Shown here in pieces: positions 1 through 13,400 of a stretch of 60,000 nucleotides of DNA (position 1 is its first letter; each line of letters begins with the position of its first letter). Origin of the DNA: Purshia tridentata (lineage: Eukaryota > Streptophyta > Magnoliopsida > Rosales > Rosaceae). Below the pieces are notes generated by a model. That model ran no database searches and was not told the DNA's origin. It saw nothing but the letters and a program-made list of their open reading frames with translations. The stretch lies in NCBI GenBank assembly GCA_003254885.1, contig QANT01007006.1, positions 1 to 60,000 of the forward strand. The letters run 5' to 3'. Both the position numbers and the translations under genes were made by a program.

Positions 1-723
1 ATAGAAATAAACAAATGAAAAACCAACTAGCATTTCTTTTTCGTTTTTTGTTTTAGTTATGTTTTTGTCTAAAATATTTCAATATAAAATTAGATTTTAA
101 ATTTTAAATTTTAAATGTTTAATTAACTAGCTATTAGTCAAGACTGTCGACAATGTTAAAGAGATTTCAATTTGGAATTCTCTAATCTCAAATCTCAAAT
201 TAAAACAAAAAATTCAAAACACTTGAACCCTATAATTTTCGTTTTCCTATAATCTGATACCTTATCAATAGTTTTATCTCAAACAGAACCATAACATACA
301 AATTTTGTACTTAATTAAAGAAGACAAGATTTTTCATAGTTTACATGGGTATATTATATAATAACAATAACAAACCTAACAGCATAAACCATCTTCCAAA
401 TTTGAACACAGCTAGGTAGGAACTCCAAAAGTAAAAAAAAAAACCCCAATAAATATAAATTAAAAAACAAAACATGATCGAATTTTAATTGATATTATGA
501 ATCTATGATAGCTCACCAGACACCAAGTATTATTAATTATACAAGTTTAACATTACAAATTACAATCTCACACACTCCCCCTAAACCCCTTTCTTCCCAC
601 AATCCCTTAAATTAAAAAAGAAAAAGCAAAAAAGAGCAAATCAAATTAAAAAGAAAAACGGGCATGCAGATGCAGAGTGGTGAATTTAATTTAATTAATT
701 AAACAGGCACTTGAAAAAATTTG
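1..723. other. AT-rich intergenic DNA and 3' flank of the first gene
   Basis: I see no open frame or family match here. The stretch is strongly AT-rich, with A and T runs. The part next to 723 should include the 3' untranslated region of the minus-strand gene that ends at 724. Confidence 0.6.
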
Positions 724-1068
724 CTACGACCTTCGTTTATTCGATCTACGCCGATGCGATGCCTTGGCCGGCTTTCCCTTTCCGAATGCGCCGCAGATTC
801 CACAGCCCGAGACCTTGGGAGACGGGGGGTCGGTGGCCGGCGGCGAAACCTTGACCGTCCGATAAGGCTTTCCACCGTTGGATCGGCTTCGCTCCATGGT
901 GGGACCAGCAGCAGAGTCTGCTGCGGTCTGAGCCTGAGCTTGAGCTTCAGCCTGCTTTTCGGCCTCGACTTGGTTCAACGCCCGCTGAAGAAACTTGTCG
1001 TCCCAAATCAAACCTGAAGACCCTTGCCTCCGAAACGTGCTTTCAGACCGTTGCAGCCCTTCAGCCAT
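724..1068 (-). CDS. MAPK-substrate-like short protein (At1g15400/At1g80180 type)
   Basis: This is an intronless protein of 114 residues. The N-terminus (AEGLQRSESTFRRQGSSGLIW, residues 2-22) matches the start of a small plant family annotated from Arabidopsis as MAPK kinase substrate proteins. The middle is Gln/Ala-rich and could be helical (VEAEKQAEAQAQAQ). The C-terminal half carries the family motif KPYRTVKV, then two SP sites (VSPP and PPSPK) that could be MAPK sites, then SGCGICGAFGK and a basic tail. The ATG is at 1068 and the TAG at 724. An AT-rich TATA-like stretch at 1271-1282 and a (CA)n run read from this strand at 1119-1138 lie upstream, so the 5' untranslated region is probably about 150-200 nt. 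The biochemical role is unknown to me. The family assignment is fairly sure, and phosphorylation is inferred from the SP sites. Confidence 0.85.
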   Translation of the reverse strand: MAEGLQRSESTFRRQGSSGLIWDDKFLQRALNQVEAEKQAEAQAQAQTAADSAAGPTMERSRSNGGKPYRTVKVSPPATDPPSPKVSGCGICGAFGKGKPAKASHRRRSNKRRS

Positions 1069-1118
1069 GTCTGATTCTCTATGTGCGACGGATGGATCGA
1101 TCTCTGTGATTCAGTGAT

Positions 1119-1138
1119 TGTGTGTGTGTGTGTGTGTG
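1119..1138. repeat. (GT)n microsatellite in the 5' leader
   Basis: An uninterrupted GT dinucleotide run lies just upstream of the ATG at 1068. Read on the gene strand it is (CA)n, probably within the transcribed leader. Confidence 0.85.
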
Positions 1139-1270
1139 ATCTGCTGCGCGCGTGTGATTGTGGTGAAAGGCTTTCTGGTGAATTCTATGGCGGATGGATG
1201 GAGAGAAAACTTCAAGTCCAACTCGGTATAATGTTATATCGTGTTTGGACTTTTCCTCCTTCGATTCCTT

Positions 1271-1282
1271 CTTATATAATAA
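1271..1282 (-). promoter_or_regulatory. Candidate TATA box of the MAPK-substrate-like gene
   Basis: On the minus strand this reads TTATTATATAAG, about 205 nt upstream of the start codon. A long purine/pyrimidine tract lies just beyond it (1288-1306). The distance fits a plant core promoter with a leader of roughly 170 nt. No start site was measured. Confidence 0.45.
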
Positions 1283-1299
1283 GATGGGAGAGAGAGAGA

Positions 1300-1671
1300 G
1301 AGAGAAGAGGGAAAATGACAAATCAATATTACAAGAAAGAGACCAATAGAACCCTGAGGTGAATTCTATATAATGTCATTACTTAATTCAATTAATTCAT
1401 TAATTTAATCAATTAAAATGTCGTATTAGAGTGTTCTTTCCCCCTTTCATTTTCACTAATACCACTTAACTTGCTGCCACTTTGCTTTATTCTTTCATTT
1501 ATTTGACTTTTAAGAGCAGTTGGCCAACGTTTTCTTTTTTAATCTTTTAGTTTTTAGCTTGTTTTTTTGCCCTAATCAAAGAGTAGAAATAATTAAAAAA
1601 TATATATTTGTATTAATTTATGTATGTTAATTATCTCTCTTCACTCTTCTTTTTCTCTACTATCCGTTTTC

Positions 1672-1703
<32 letters not shown>

Positions 1704-2941
1704 TTAAGAAACAAAAATAATTTATCAGACTAACCTAGTTTGTCATAACTAGCAAGAAAATCTTCAATTAACTGGCATGGTCGACATTGTTGCTAATAAT
1801 GGTACAATTAATTCTACGTAGGATCGTTGGAATTCTGTTCCTATCAAAATTTGCATTGAACAATGGGACGTTTGCATTGAAAATTAGGAAATCGACGGAA
1901 AATAAATTACTGATGCATTTTTTTATTTAGAGTGTGGATAGACATAGCAAAAAAGAAAAAGAAAAAAAAAACCCCATAGAAATTGTAAAATTTTGGATCA
2001 CCAGTCTGTCGCCACTTTGTAGTAGCTGTGTGGACCATTAGATGTGTTTGTGTCACGTAACGTTAACACCCAAAATAATTCAATCTGCATCTAATGGGCC
2101 CTTTTTGCCTTGGTCAATCTTCTTGTTTCAAACTTCTAAATAATGTGTTTGACTCAGCCAAAACAAGGAATGTGTTAGGACTGATTATCTGTGTCTTAGC
2201 TGCCTTGAATAAAAAACTTGAAGATATGCTGGTTTATTCTTATCAGTGTTCTCATTATATCAACCCCAGAATGGTAGAAGCAGCACAAAACAGCTCGAGG
2301 AATAGAATGTACAAGTTAAACCAGAATATGACAATACTGCAATGTCTATAAAATTGATTACCACTCGGGTGTTGACTTGAGCAATTTAGCCACAGCTAAA
2401 TGATGAAGGACCAAGGACTCATCAACATGAGTCAAACAATGAAAATAGGACAATTGGTGAGCCAAAAATTTACCAGTAGAAATGCACTAATCAAGATGTG
2501 ATGTAAGTATTTCATATGTAGCTCTCTCTGTACAATAATCAAAACAAGCTTAATAGAACGATGTTAAGTCTTGTAGATTGTATATAAGCAGGAGTCTGTC
2601 AATAGCCTGCTCTACGTTTAAGCTTCCTAATCAGTAACTATGATATTTGAGAGCCAAAAGGTAGAATCTAGAAAAGGTTTTTCAAAAATGCCAGTAAGCA
2701 TCTGCATGAGTCCCACACAGCTTCATCTAGTATCAGGAAGACAAAAGTATTTTTTTGATTCTATTTATATTAAGTAATGGTAACTATTTATATCGAGTAA
2801 TGGTAATGAACAAGATCCCTGCATATTCAAGAACCATAATAGAATTCTATAAGGTGACTTTTCAAGCAAATTCTTACTTTTAGTCATCTTCAAAAAATAA
2901 CTCTTCATTGAGTAAATCACGTTTCCTCCAAGTATCTTTGT
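1300..2941. other. Intergenic DNA between two minus-strand genes
   Basis: This is AT-rich DNA with a (CT)n microsatellite at about 1673-1702. The frame at 2094-2351 has no family match and looks like chance. The region must contain the upstream part of the 724-1068 promoter and the 3' end of the CCCH gene. Nothing else stands out. Confidence 0.55.
1673..1702. repeat. (CT)n microsatellite
   Basis: About 15 uninterrupted CT units in intergenic DNA, about 0.6 kb upstream of the start codon of the 724-1068 gene. Confidence 0.9.
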
Positions 2942-5653
2942 TCAGTTTCCGCATGCACTGCCTTCCCACTTGTCAGCTAGCTTCCTTTTCTCCTTTAGAA
3001 TTTCATTCAAAGGTTTGGGACCCTGGAAGTCCACTCTAGCTCTGCTCACATGTCCCATTATGCCACCCCCATTTACTCCTGCTTTTCTCTTCTCTTCTTT
3101 GATCTGGGCAAGGGTCTTGGGTCCTGTAAAGGTAGTTGACTCCTGTGTAGATCTCTTCACCCTTAGTACTGGTTTCCTTGAAACTCTTCCAGATAAAGGA
3201 ATATGCTGCTTAGCCACCCTTCTCTCCTTAGGATGCTTCCTAGATCTATATTGCTGTGAATGCCTAAGTGAACCACATTGAATTCCACCATTAAAAGAAG
3301 CTGCATTCTCCCTGAGTGATCCTTGACGAATTCCACCATTAAAAGGAGCTACATTCTCCCTAAGTGATCCCCGTCGAATCCCACTATTAAAAGAAGCTCC
3401 ATTCTCCCTGACTGATCCATAAGTGCTCTTTCCCACTTCTGATGCCAATATTCCATGCAAGCACCAATCCATACCATGCCTTTGAGGCCTTTCCCGCCTT
3501 CTACCAATCCACCGAAGTGATTGATGCCTTCTTGATAAGCCAGTAAATGGACCACCATCAATTACCCTGCGGCTTTTCAGGTGGTCTCGGAGATCCAAAC
3601 AATCATGATCATTGGCTGCCAGTTCTATTGGCATAAGTTTCCGCTTGTGGGAGAACATGGAATCCAACATGTTCTCCCTTGTGTGGCCAGTAATTCTTCT
3701 ATCACTACCAAATATATGCTTGTTATCTAGACAACCAAAGGAGTCGTATACTTCTCTTTCATACAGTAGTTCAGCATCAGGACACATGGGATCATACTCA
3801 TCTGGATTTTCAAAATCATAGGCCAAGAAGTGGCTATTCAGTTCCCTGTGCTCCCCATCAAGTGTCATAAAGTACTCTAGATCATCCTCACAACCCAAAT
3901 TCTCTGATTTATCATCAACAAGCACATCAAAGCCTGGAGATGATTCCAACCATTCCTCTGACACAATAAGGTCATCTGATTGCTCCTCTGAACTCTGATC
4001 TGTGCATAACTGAGATTTGCTATCAATAAAGCCTTCTTCCGGAGGCAAGGAGTCTGACCTAATTTCAGAAGCCTCTTCATCCCCAGACACAGAAAACTGA
4101 GGTGAGGCACTTTTCTGTGGAACATCTCCAAGTGCTGGCTGCTCAAGATAATTAAGATCCTCCTTGGGCTGGAATCTTTTATTGACTGCTGCCTTTGAGG
4201 CAGTTTCAGAAGGGTTGGAATGTGTAAGTGTTGGTGCCAACACTGTGTTATTTCCTGTGGTTGGCTTGTTTTCTGAAGAAAGTGCTTCAGTACTTGCAGA
4301 GGCTGTCTTTGAAGATTTCCCAGTTGATGTACTGCCATCAATGTCATGCAAGAAAGAGCATCTATCACCTTTATTGCAGAACCCATTGAAGTAAAAGTAA
4401 CAAGGAACATTGGTCATGTTTTCAGATACAGAACATGGGGCAGGTTCTGATGGTGTTCCACCATGTCCATCCAATGGCTGTGAAAATTGAAAACAAAGTA
4501 CAGATTAAATTGGCATTATCAAATGACCGAGGGATGATAAAGAGTCACTAAAAAAGCCATGACTTAATAAAATATAAATAGAGAACTCCAAAAAGAAAAG
4601 CATGGATGTAAGAAAAGCCTCAAGGCCATAAAATGAGAATGAAACTGATTTAAATGTTAAGCCTAACCTGTCAACACATCAAGAATTTATGTCCCCCAAA
4701 CAACACTAGACACGACATGTGAAAATGAAAATGATTTTATAAATACATGATTTATACAACCACCTAAATACAAACCAATCCCCAAGGACCCAAACACACA
4801 TGAAACAGCAAAAGGATGAGCCATAAAATAAAAAGATTTCAACTATTTATAACGACATGAAATCAATAAAACAATCAAGGACATTGATGCAGAAAAATGA
4901 AAACAGGTGCTTACAGGATGCCTGAAAGCACAGGTCGGATTAAGACAATTCCCAGACAACCAGTACCAGCAATCCTTTGGGTTGAGCCTCGCAATCTTGC
5001 TGTGTCTATACTCACAATCAGCTCCCTGAAAAAAGAACACCACCATCAATGTCACTGCCCAAACAGATAACAGATTACAATTTGCTAAAATCGAATAGAT
5101 ATTCACTGAAAGAAACACCAAACACACATCAATGATGGAGCAAGAAAGCCACGTCCGGAAACAAAGAAAATTATTGATAATGAACAACAATTGGCATTAC
5201 ACAGTTTACTACATGCAGAAGTCATTGTCTACAACATACAGAACTCATACACAGAAAAAATACCCAAAAACAAGGGAATGGAATAAAGAATGAACACTCT
5301 ATTTGAATGAAAATAACTGTCTGTATATCCTATCATAATCGTTAGCAAACCTTGCAAGAAAAGACCCAGAAAACACAACCTAGATCTCACAATGCTTTCA
5401 CAAACCCTAAAACCCAAAAATCCTTCAAATGTAGGGTAATCCGATGGACATAGTTCTAATAATGGAAATAAAGAAAGAACTACAACTCTCGCAGCATTGA
5501 ACAAAAAAAACACCAAAAGAATAAAAACAAATAAACTTAAAGTGGAAAAAAAGAAATGGGGTCATTGTTTTTCTTGACGACCTTCTTGCATGTGAGAGGA
5601 GAAGCCAAGAAATAGACGCAATCGGTGTGTCGCTTCACCAAATCTTCTTCCAT
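2942..5653 (-). CDS. Three-finger CCCH zinc-finger protein, AtC3H17-like
   Basis: Three exons: 5653-5582, 5025-4915 and 4477-2942, all phase 0, giving 572 residues. Exon 1 starts MEEDLVKRHTDCVYF. Three CCCH fingers can be read: C12-C22-C28-H32 (x9-x5-x3), C43-C51-C56-H60 (x7-x4-x3) and C87-C95-C101-H105 (x7-x5-x3). The first finger spans the exon 1/2 junction. After a long acidic, Ser-rich middle there are three in-frame 16-residue repeats near GSLRENxAxFNGGI. The C-terminus has two related motifs, GPKTLAQIKEEKRKA and GPKPLNEILKEKRKL. The order and sequence match plant C3H17-type proteins (At2g02160), which are reported as nuclear regulators outside the tandem-zinc-finger class. A telo-box-like AAACCCTAA lies in intron 1 at 5402-5410. 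RNA or DNA binding is inferred from the fingers. Confidence 0.88.
3270..3418 (-). repeat. Three in-frame 48-nt coding repeats in the CCCH gene
   Basis: Three adjacent copies encode GSIRENGASFNSGIRR-like, GSLRENVAPFNGGIRQ and GSLRENAASFNGGIQC units of 16 residues. They differ by a few substitutions and keep the frame. They lie between the fingers and the C-terminal GPK motifs. Confidence 0.8.
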
Positions 5654-6568
5654 TTAAAAATCGAAAATAGAAAGAAAATGCTTGGAGAACTTGAAAAGAA
5701 TGATCAGATTGGTATTAACAAACGTCCATGACTGTTCGGATGTTGGCTTTCGATGGCGGAGAGATCGGAACGGAGAGAGTGAGTGAGAGAGAAAAAGGGA
5801 ATGTGTTTTCTGTTAATATTTGTTGCTGTTCCTCCGCTTCTCTATTTTTGCCTTATTATTTTTCATATTGGATTTTCCTTCAAAATAAACAATAATTAAT
5901 CCAAAACTCTGGGAAATTACATTTAAATTAATAAAATATTTCATACACACATAATGTGTGCATATATGATACAGTAATGAGAGATTCAATAAAGTGTGAA
6001 GTGTAGTGGATGAGAATGATCGGTTAAAGTGGGATAATTGTAATTGCCATATCAACATTAATTTTTACATCCATAATTATAATTTTTTAAAATAATAAGG
6101 ATATGCTTGAGATTTTTTATGGAATGGTTGAGAAGTTGAGGTTTCTTAATGTTAATAACATACAATATACAGCATTACGATTGGGTCAGACTTGAGTTAA
6201 GCCGTTGGAAAGTTGAATTGAACTTGAATTAATTAATCTAGTAAATCCAAGCTAGAATAAGTTAGCGTTCACAAAAGTGGTAAATGCCTATCAAACGGTT
6301 AGCATTCACAAAAGTTGAATTGGAAAGTTGAATCGGACTTGAAGTTTTTTCTTAATTGATATAAAACTTCTTCAAAATGAAAGCCCGACTCAAGTGGGCA
6401 ATATCACAAATTCATAACAAAATATTTCCTATTCACTTATTCAGTGTTGTTCCCAAATTTATTATCACAGATATTGTGTTCAAGTTGCGCATGGTTCCCT
6501 AAGAAGATATCTTATTGCATAAAATTTGAAGCCAGTAATTGATTCAAAAGCTTAATGGCCTTCGCTGA
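5654..6568. other. Upstream region of the CCCH gene and 3' flank of the b5 reductase-like gene
   Basis: Both neighbours are on the minus strand. The left part (5654-5800) includes the CCCH leader and promoter with purine-rich GAGA tracts. The right part should include the 3' untranslated region of the reductase-like gene. No further coding sequence is visible. Confidence 0.6.
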
Positions 6569-8990
6569 TCAAAATTTGTAAACCATTTCTTCTGTGTATC
6601 CAAGCTCTTTAAGTATGCCAGTGAGCTGTAACAAAGCAAAAAAGGAACTCATGAGATTTCAAACACACAGAAAAAAGGGGAAAGCAGGATATCATATGCC
6701 TTTCTTACCTCTCCTTGTGACCGGTCTTTAGCCTTGTCGCCGGATATATGGTTCATCAGCCCAGGGGGACCACATACCTACACAAGTAAGACGAATTGAA
6801 ATGAAGGATGTTCGATGAGTTACAAACAAAACTGAACTTGGGGGGCGTTTGGTATTCTATTAAACTGTCTCAGAAATTTGATTCCTTATTTTATCCATAA
6901 ATAACAAAGAGAAAAACAAAAATCTGTTTTCAGCAAATATCCCAAACAGGCCCGAAATTTTTGATTTTTTTTTATTTCTCAAAATGTATATGAGACAAGT
7001 ACATGAGCACCTCTTTAGAATAATACTTACAAGGATGAGAGTATCTTCACCAGGTCCAGGTAAGCCTTTTACGGCCATGTCCTTTGATATGAAACCTTTT
7101 CCTCCTCTCCAATTCTTAGTTGGATTATCGACTGTGTAATATACCTGATTTTTTTTTCATAAATAAAGCCATATTTTGTGAGATAAATATCCAATTTGGA
7201 GTGATCCAGCAATAGTACCTTTACAGAGAGACATGATACCTTTAAATTTGGGTGGCTAGCTGCAAGTACATCAAGTTTTTGTTTAAGCAGTATGTCATCT
7301 GGGGAGACATTAGCATAAAGCAGCGACACCTAGGACATCATCAAGCGTTAAGAGATTGTGTTAAGGAGAGTATAGTAATTATACACATTGGATTTATATT
7401 AACACAAGACTTTTTCAGTCCTACATGCATGCACCAATGTATTGAATATCACATATTTGCCTGCACAATATTATACAGATATGTATCCATATATTGACAT
7501 AAGAATTCCAAATATCTGAAGAAGTAAATTGTGGTTGTGACTGAAGACTAATAATATAACTCATTGCTCACCTGAGTCTTGTCATCAGGATTTTTCAGTA
7601 TAGCCTCAACAACCTGAAGCATAGGAGTAATACCCGTACCACCTGCAATCTGGATGAAAGAATGAAATTGCACTTTAGACAGGGTGACCACACAGATTTA
7701 CTATACTTGGATGATCTCAATTTTTATGCGGAGTCAAGAGAGTGGACATTTTGTATTACAGACATTGCAAGAATATTTTTATAAGCAGTCAAAAAAGTAG
7801 ATATTTTGATTAAACAGACATTGCAAGAAGAACTAAATCCATTTGTGTGACAAGTGGTAATGATAATGAACAAAAAACTTGCCACTGGCTATCAATTTCA
7901 AGTTGAAATTAAAAGCTTAAACTTACCACTCCCGCATAGATGTTAAAGCTATCATTGATACAATGCATGGCAATCAAAGTAAGAAAGATGAGAAAGAGGT
8001 CAGTTTTATTTTTTATTTATTGAATACTAGATAACTTGCTCTTACCATGCCTATATGTTTCTTCATGTTGGGAGTATATCTGAACTTTTCAATGGGCCTG
8101 CAAGAAACAGATACACCTGATTATAAGATGATAAAGAGCATATCCTCTACTAATACCTGTGAATGAGAATAAGTTACCCTTTCACTTCAACTACATCGCC
8201 TGGTTTCAAGCTTGCAAAATGCTGACTCATTTTTCCTTCTGGATACACCTGCCCACAGTTTCAATAAAATGAACAAAGCTTGAAATCTATAAATCGATGA
8301 ATCCTCAAAAATCTGAACCAAAGCAGAAGTGACCATTATTGACTGCATACCTTAATTAACAAGTCAAAGTATCCCTTGGAATCTGGATCTGATATAGGAG
8401 TATACCTGATCAATGGGCCCACCAAATAAATAATAAAATTCATGCAAATGACAAAATAAGGGCAACCAACAAATTGGAAAGTAAATCAAGAACTCATATA
8501 AATGGATGCAAGTAGAAACAATATAGAATTTAAGGACTCAAAAGTTACATAATCAAGTTCCAAGAATTTAAAATCTAGCATATTGACACTTGGACAGAAA
8601 GACTTACGGGCGTATGACATATTTTGGTTTCCCTTCAGCATCTTGTCCTATTGGAGCCCTAGAGGTACAAGAACACATCAGAAAAATTAATTCAGTAATA
8701 CACTTCCTATGAATAGGAACTTCATGACAAAGCAGAGTTACTTAAGTATACCTCGTAATGATGCATGAAGCAACATCTAAACCCAACTTGGCAGTAGGAT
8801 CAAACGTAAATCTGCCAATTTTTAGAGAAAACTACAAGAAATCAGTTACTAGGAATATAAAACATCTAACTGCACATGTATAACATAGTCATTAATGGTT
8901 GGGATTTCATACGACCAGATTGAGTTGGTTATAGAAATTGCAACTTAATTTTCAACCCACCCTCCATTTCACCTTATGAGTGATTGAGAA

Positions 8991-9024
<34 letters not shown>

Positions 9025-10434
9025 TAGGAGCTATACCTGAATAATTGAGTATTGTGGCTAACCCTTGCAGTGTCTTGCAACTTAAATTCAATCCACTTAT
9101 TGGGATTAAGTGCTGAAAACACATTAAAAGCATCTATTTAGCATGAGCAACATAAGGGTTAAAATTTTGATATATTACAATCCAGGATTAAGCTTCATAT
9201 AAAGTTGATAATACATTAATACTTTAAAATAAAACTAAGTTACCAATATAAACAAAATCCTTTTAGCTAAATATTTAGTTTTAAAAAAGTCCAACCAACT
9301 TTCTTATTGTATACTCATCTTCTGTGTGTGTGTGGGGGAGAGAGAGAGAGAGAGACTCACCAACTTTTGGACCAGCCTGTTCTTTGATTTCATCTAGATA
9401 AACCTGTGAAAAAATAAGAGCACTTAGTTATCAATACAGAAGAACAACACATTTACTGAAAAAAACTTGCTAGCATGAGTCACATAAAATGGGTCGTAGA
9501 TCAGCTAATATAAAAAAAAAAAAATTCATCTCATCAGGAAATATAGCATGAAAATGTATCACAAGTTCCATTTGAAAAGGAGCATACGTATCTAAAGTAC
9601 ACACCACCAACCCTGATATTCATATCATAACCTTCTACCTTTGAAAACCAAATGATTAAATTTTATCGATAAGGAAAAAAGAGACTCCAATGAAAATTAT
9701 AACACAATGGGAACACAATCGTCCAATAAAGCAGTAATTATCAATGAAGGAGAAGCCTAAACATCACTGGAAAGTGGATCATTGGCAAGTGGCAACTCTT
9801 ACAGTAGTAAACCTCAGCAATAAAAGGTCTCTGCTAACCAAACAAAATAGCTATACCAACCCTGTATTTTTTTCGTTTTCTGATAGCTACACCCTGTATC
9901 TGCTCAGAAAAGCTATATCATGTAAGCATAACGGCACTTTCTGAATGTACACAAAAAGAACAACACAAGCAATGAAACCGTCTCATCAAACACAAATTAC
10001 ACCAGCTTCAAAAGACCCATTTCTTTAAATTTAGAAAAGCACACAAACAATTACAACCTGAGCCCTGTAGTTTATTATCAACTAGACCAGAATTGAATAT
10101 TAAGAAGAAAAAACCATCACAGACAAGGCCCATTTCTTCAAATATTTGAAAACCACCAAAACCAAATCCAATATTTAAGAAACCCAATTGAGCACACCAC
10201 GAACGTAACCTCATGCATTGCATCAGCGATAAATCAGAGTAAAACCCAGATAAAACCAGCAAGAGAATTTACCAAATCGGGTGAGGAGTAGTAGCAGAGG
10301 TAGGAGAGTCCGCCAGAGACAGCTGCGAGTGCTCCAAAGGGAATGCGAAAGCTAGAGGACTTGGATTGGCCTCCAAATGCATTGTTGAAAGCGATTGGGG
10401 TGGCCTTAGCCAGTCTCTGAAAGAAGGTAGCCAT
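6569..10434 (-). CDS. NADH-cytochrome b5 reductase-like protein, mitochondrial
   Basis: Thirteen exons, all with GT-AG borders: 10434-10273, 9403-9361, 9112-9037, 8814-8752, 8658-8608, 8405-8351, 8248-8178, 8097-8046, 7649-7572, 7329-7240, 7144-7031, 6777-6709 and 6625-6569. They give 326 residues ending MVYKF. The N-terminus [16 protein letters not shown] is basic and amphipathic like a mitochondrial presequence, followed by a hydrophobic segment at about 33-50. Flavin-binding RPYTPIS is at 131-137. Pyridine-nucleotide motifs are GGTGITPM (194-201) and CGPPG (287-291). Length and sequence match the plant family of At5g20080. The family moves electrons from NADH through FAD to cytochrome b5 or a similar acceptor; the acceptor here is not shown by sequence. 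GA microsatellites lie in introns (8995-9022 and 9336-9355). No exon is broken. Confidence 0.93.
8995..9022. repeat. (GA)n microsatellite in an intron of the b5 reductase-like gene
   Basis: An uninterrupted GA run just inside intron 3 (8815-9036), which starts GTATAG on the gene strand. A shorter GA run lies at 9336-9355 in intron 2 (9113-9360). Confidence 0.85.
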
Positions 10435-13400
10435 TTTCTCAGTAAACAAGCAAAGCACAAAGCTGAATAGTGCGTACCCGGTGCTTTCTTTTTAGGCGTT
10501 GTTTCCACTTATAAGTTGGTGATCGGACGGGTACAAGACTACAAAGTTTCAGCTTTTGATTTTTCTTCATCTATTGCGTGGCAGTTGCTTATTGGCTAAA
10601 CAGTAAACAGTAATACCCAAATACAAATCATCAAATTTATTTGAGCATCGATAACTCACAAATTCACTTAACCAATTTTATTTAACAAATGATACCATCT
10701 GAGAGAGTTTTTGTCATCAGCAATTTACATATTGTCATTAAATAAAATATATAGTGATTTTCTCAACAAAAAATATACACTGATTTTAAATTAACAATAT
10801 TATTACATTATCTAGAGAGAAAATTTTAAAACTGTAGCTGTCGGCCTGAATTTAATATCATACAGTACTTGAGTCTGGGATGTCTTCTAAGTTCTAAGTT
10901 CTAACAAAAAAAGAAAAATTAATTGAATATCCATGGTGAATAAGAGGGCTTTTATATTGGTTATTTTGTTTTGGGTGGGCCGGACAACATTAATCGAGTC
11001 TTGGGTAGTGTAGCCCAACATAAAGTGGGAAGGTTGGGCCCCAAGTCCATTACGAGATTGGAACATCTGGCCACTGTCCGAAGCAGTAGAACTGCAGGCT
11101 TCGTGTTGAGGCCTGCTACTTCCAAAACCCATAACTTCAGGCTCACAGACTCCAGTGACACAGTGACACTGACCAGACTGACCAGTGTCTAATAAATAAT
11201 AGTAAAAAAACACAAGGCTACTGTTATAAGTGTGAATTCATGATAAATAAAAGTTTTCCATATTACACACTCGGATTCGCATATTTTCTTTTACAATAAA
11301 AAGTAAAAACAACAGTACTGTTATAAATAAACGAGTACAATATTTTTCATGAATAATAAAATGGTTATGATGATAATCAAATAATTAAATGAGTCTTGAT
11401 TTTACTATTTTTATAAATATTTTTTAAATTAAAATCTAAAATTTGAATGGGTCTATATTATACCACATTGCGGATTAGTTGCATAATTGCATTATACATT
11501 CTCTTTTATTATTATCAAAATGAATTTCTCTTAAGAAAGGAATCCTCTATATGAAATGATTCCATACACCTTATGATAATTACAACCGACATTAGTGAGT
11601 GATGTGATAATTATCAGGTGAAAGACAAGGACAATGATGTAATTATTATTTCTAATTAATTTGTATCGGAGACATTTCTTGTCGAGAGCTGGAGTAAAAC
11701 AATAGAGAGATTGTTAAAATTGAGGCGGTCACGTTCACGCCAGATATTAGCCACCGAATGAATGACAAGCTTGCAATGGGAGTAGGTCCCACCTTCACTA
11801 GTCTCAAAAGATCGAGGCTTTTAATATGAGCCAAGGAAAGCAGATCGTAGAGATTGCCAGAATCTACTTGGACTTTTGGAGAAAGATATTTGGAGAGTGG
11901 GTGGTTTAATACTATAAATGGAAACGTACACTAGGAGAATGATATTTTGGGTTGTTTTATATACTATAAATAGTAAACTCAAGTAGCAAAAGAGTCATTA
12001 TGCATTCACATTCCTCACAAATTTCAGTACAACATAACAAACCGACACACTAATAAGACCCTAATTAATAGGTCTTAAGTTGGGAAATTTTATACTTAGT
12101 GATAAAGTCACATATATGATCATATCTAGTTTAAAACGAAATATATATATTGAAGCTTTCAATTATTCATATACATTTCTAGAATGTTTTACACTATAAT
12201 ATATAAGAGATTTATAAAATTTAGAGATTCTAAACATTTAGAAGCTCAAGGCTATCACCTCACTTGCCTACCCTACAGCCGGCCCTAGTCACGTATAAGC
12301 TTGGATTTGGAGTGGCAATAATCTGCTAATTATTTGAATTACCGACCTCTTCAAACAAAACTTTCTGGTTCTGACCCTCCACCCTTGTTATAATCTTCGT
12401 ATGCATCACATATAATCTGATTGGTGATGGGGAGGAATGGTACTGAAACAAATGTACAATAATTTCTTGATGTGCCGCCTTGAGAAGAACAAGAGTTTAA
12501 TAATAAACTAGTCTAGCTGAATGGACTGAGAAAAAGACATTTCTGCTTGTCTCTCTCCTTTGTCGAGTCAGAATCAAATTTCTAATAATTGAGTACGAAA
12601 CCGATGGTTATAATATGACCTGTCGATCACTCGTTGGTAGAATATCGAACAACACTTTTGCTTGTTCATGGAGAAGCAACCTCAAAGTTCAACATGGCAT
12701 GATCACCAGGAAGACAAACCAGTTCTTGTGACAATGGGAGAACATCATAAGTTTGAAGCACTTGCAGTTTTATGAGCTTGGCACGTGTGACTTTGGCAAA
12801 TCCTTGGGTTTGGAGATTGATTCAGTCTCAGACTACTTCCAGTCTTCCATATAATCAATAGGCAAAGATAAGAAATGGGGTATTCCAGCAAGAATAAAAG
12901 CTAAGAATTGGGGTAAATTTTTGGAATCATTTAATATTGAAAAATAGATTCTTCAAGGTTTAAGAGTGGTCTTGACTTTTTTCACTGGATGGTTAACTGG
13001 TCTTGAATTTTTTCACCGGATGGTTAACTGGTTATCAACTTATCACTAACAACAATGAGAGGGGTCATATCATTCTAGGTGTATTCTAAGACCTCCAAAA
13101 TTTGTGTTCACTAGACAATTGACACTAGACAGTTGGTTAAACATTCACAATCACGGGAGATCAATTATTCAGTCCTGCCAAACTTCAGTCCTTATCACAT
13201 TTATCAGACAGAGAGAAAAATGATAGGCCAAGGTAATTAAAGTCTCGTACTGTCATACACATAGATATTTTAGCGTTTTTCTTCAATTATATGTATCATT
13301 ATTATCATTATTTTTTGAATGGTTGACACCTTGACAATGATGACTTGGCAAAACCTGACAGGAAAGACCATTGTGAAGATTCCTTCTAACTTTTCATGAT

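Noticed and set aside
3877..4410. Minus-strand frame of 177 residues.
   Set aside because: It is in another frame of the CCCH gene's last exon and has no family pattern.
12270..12290. Terminus-like motif CAGCCGGCCCTA, similar to hAT ends.
   Set aside because: No partner end or target duplication was found nearby, so it is too weak to call an element.
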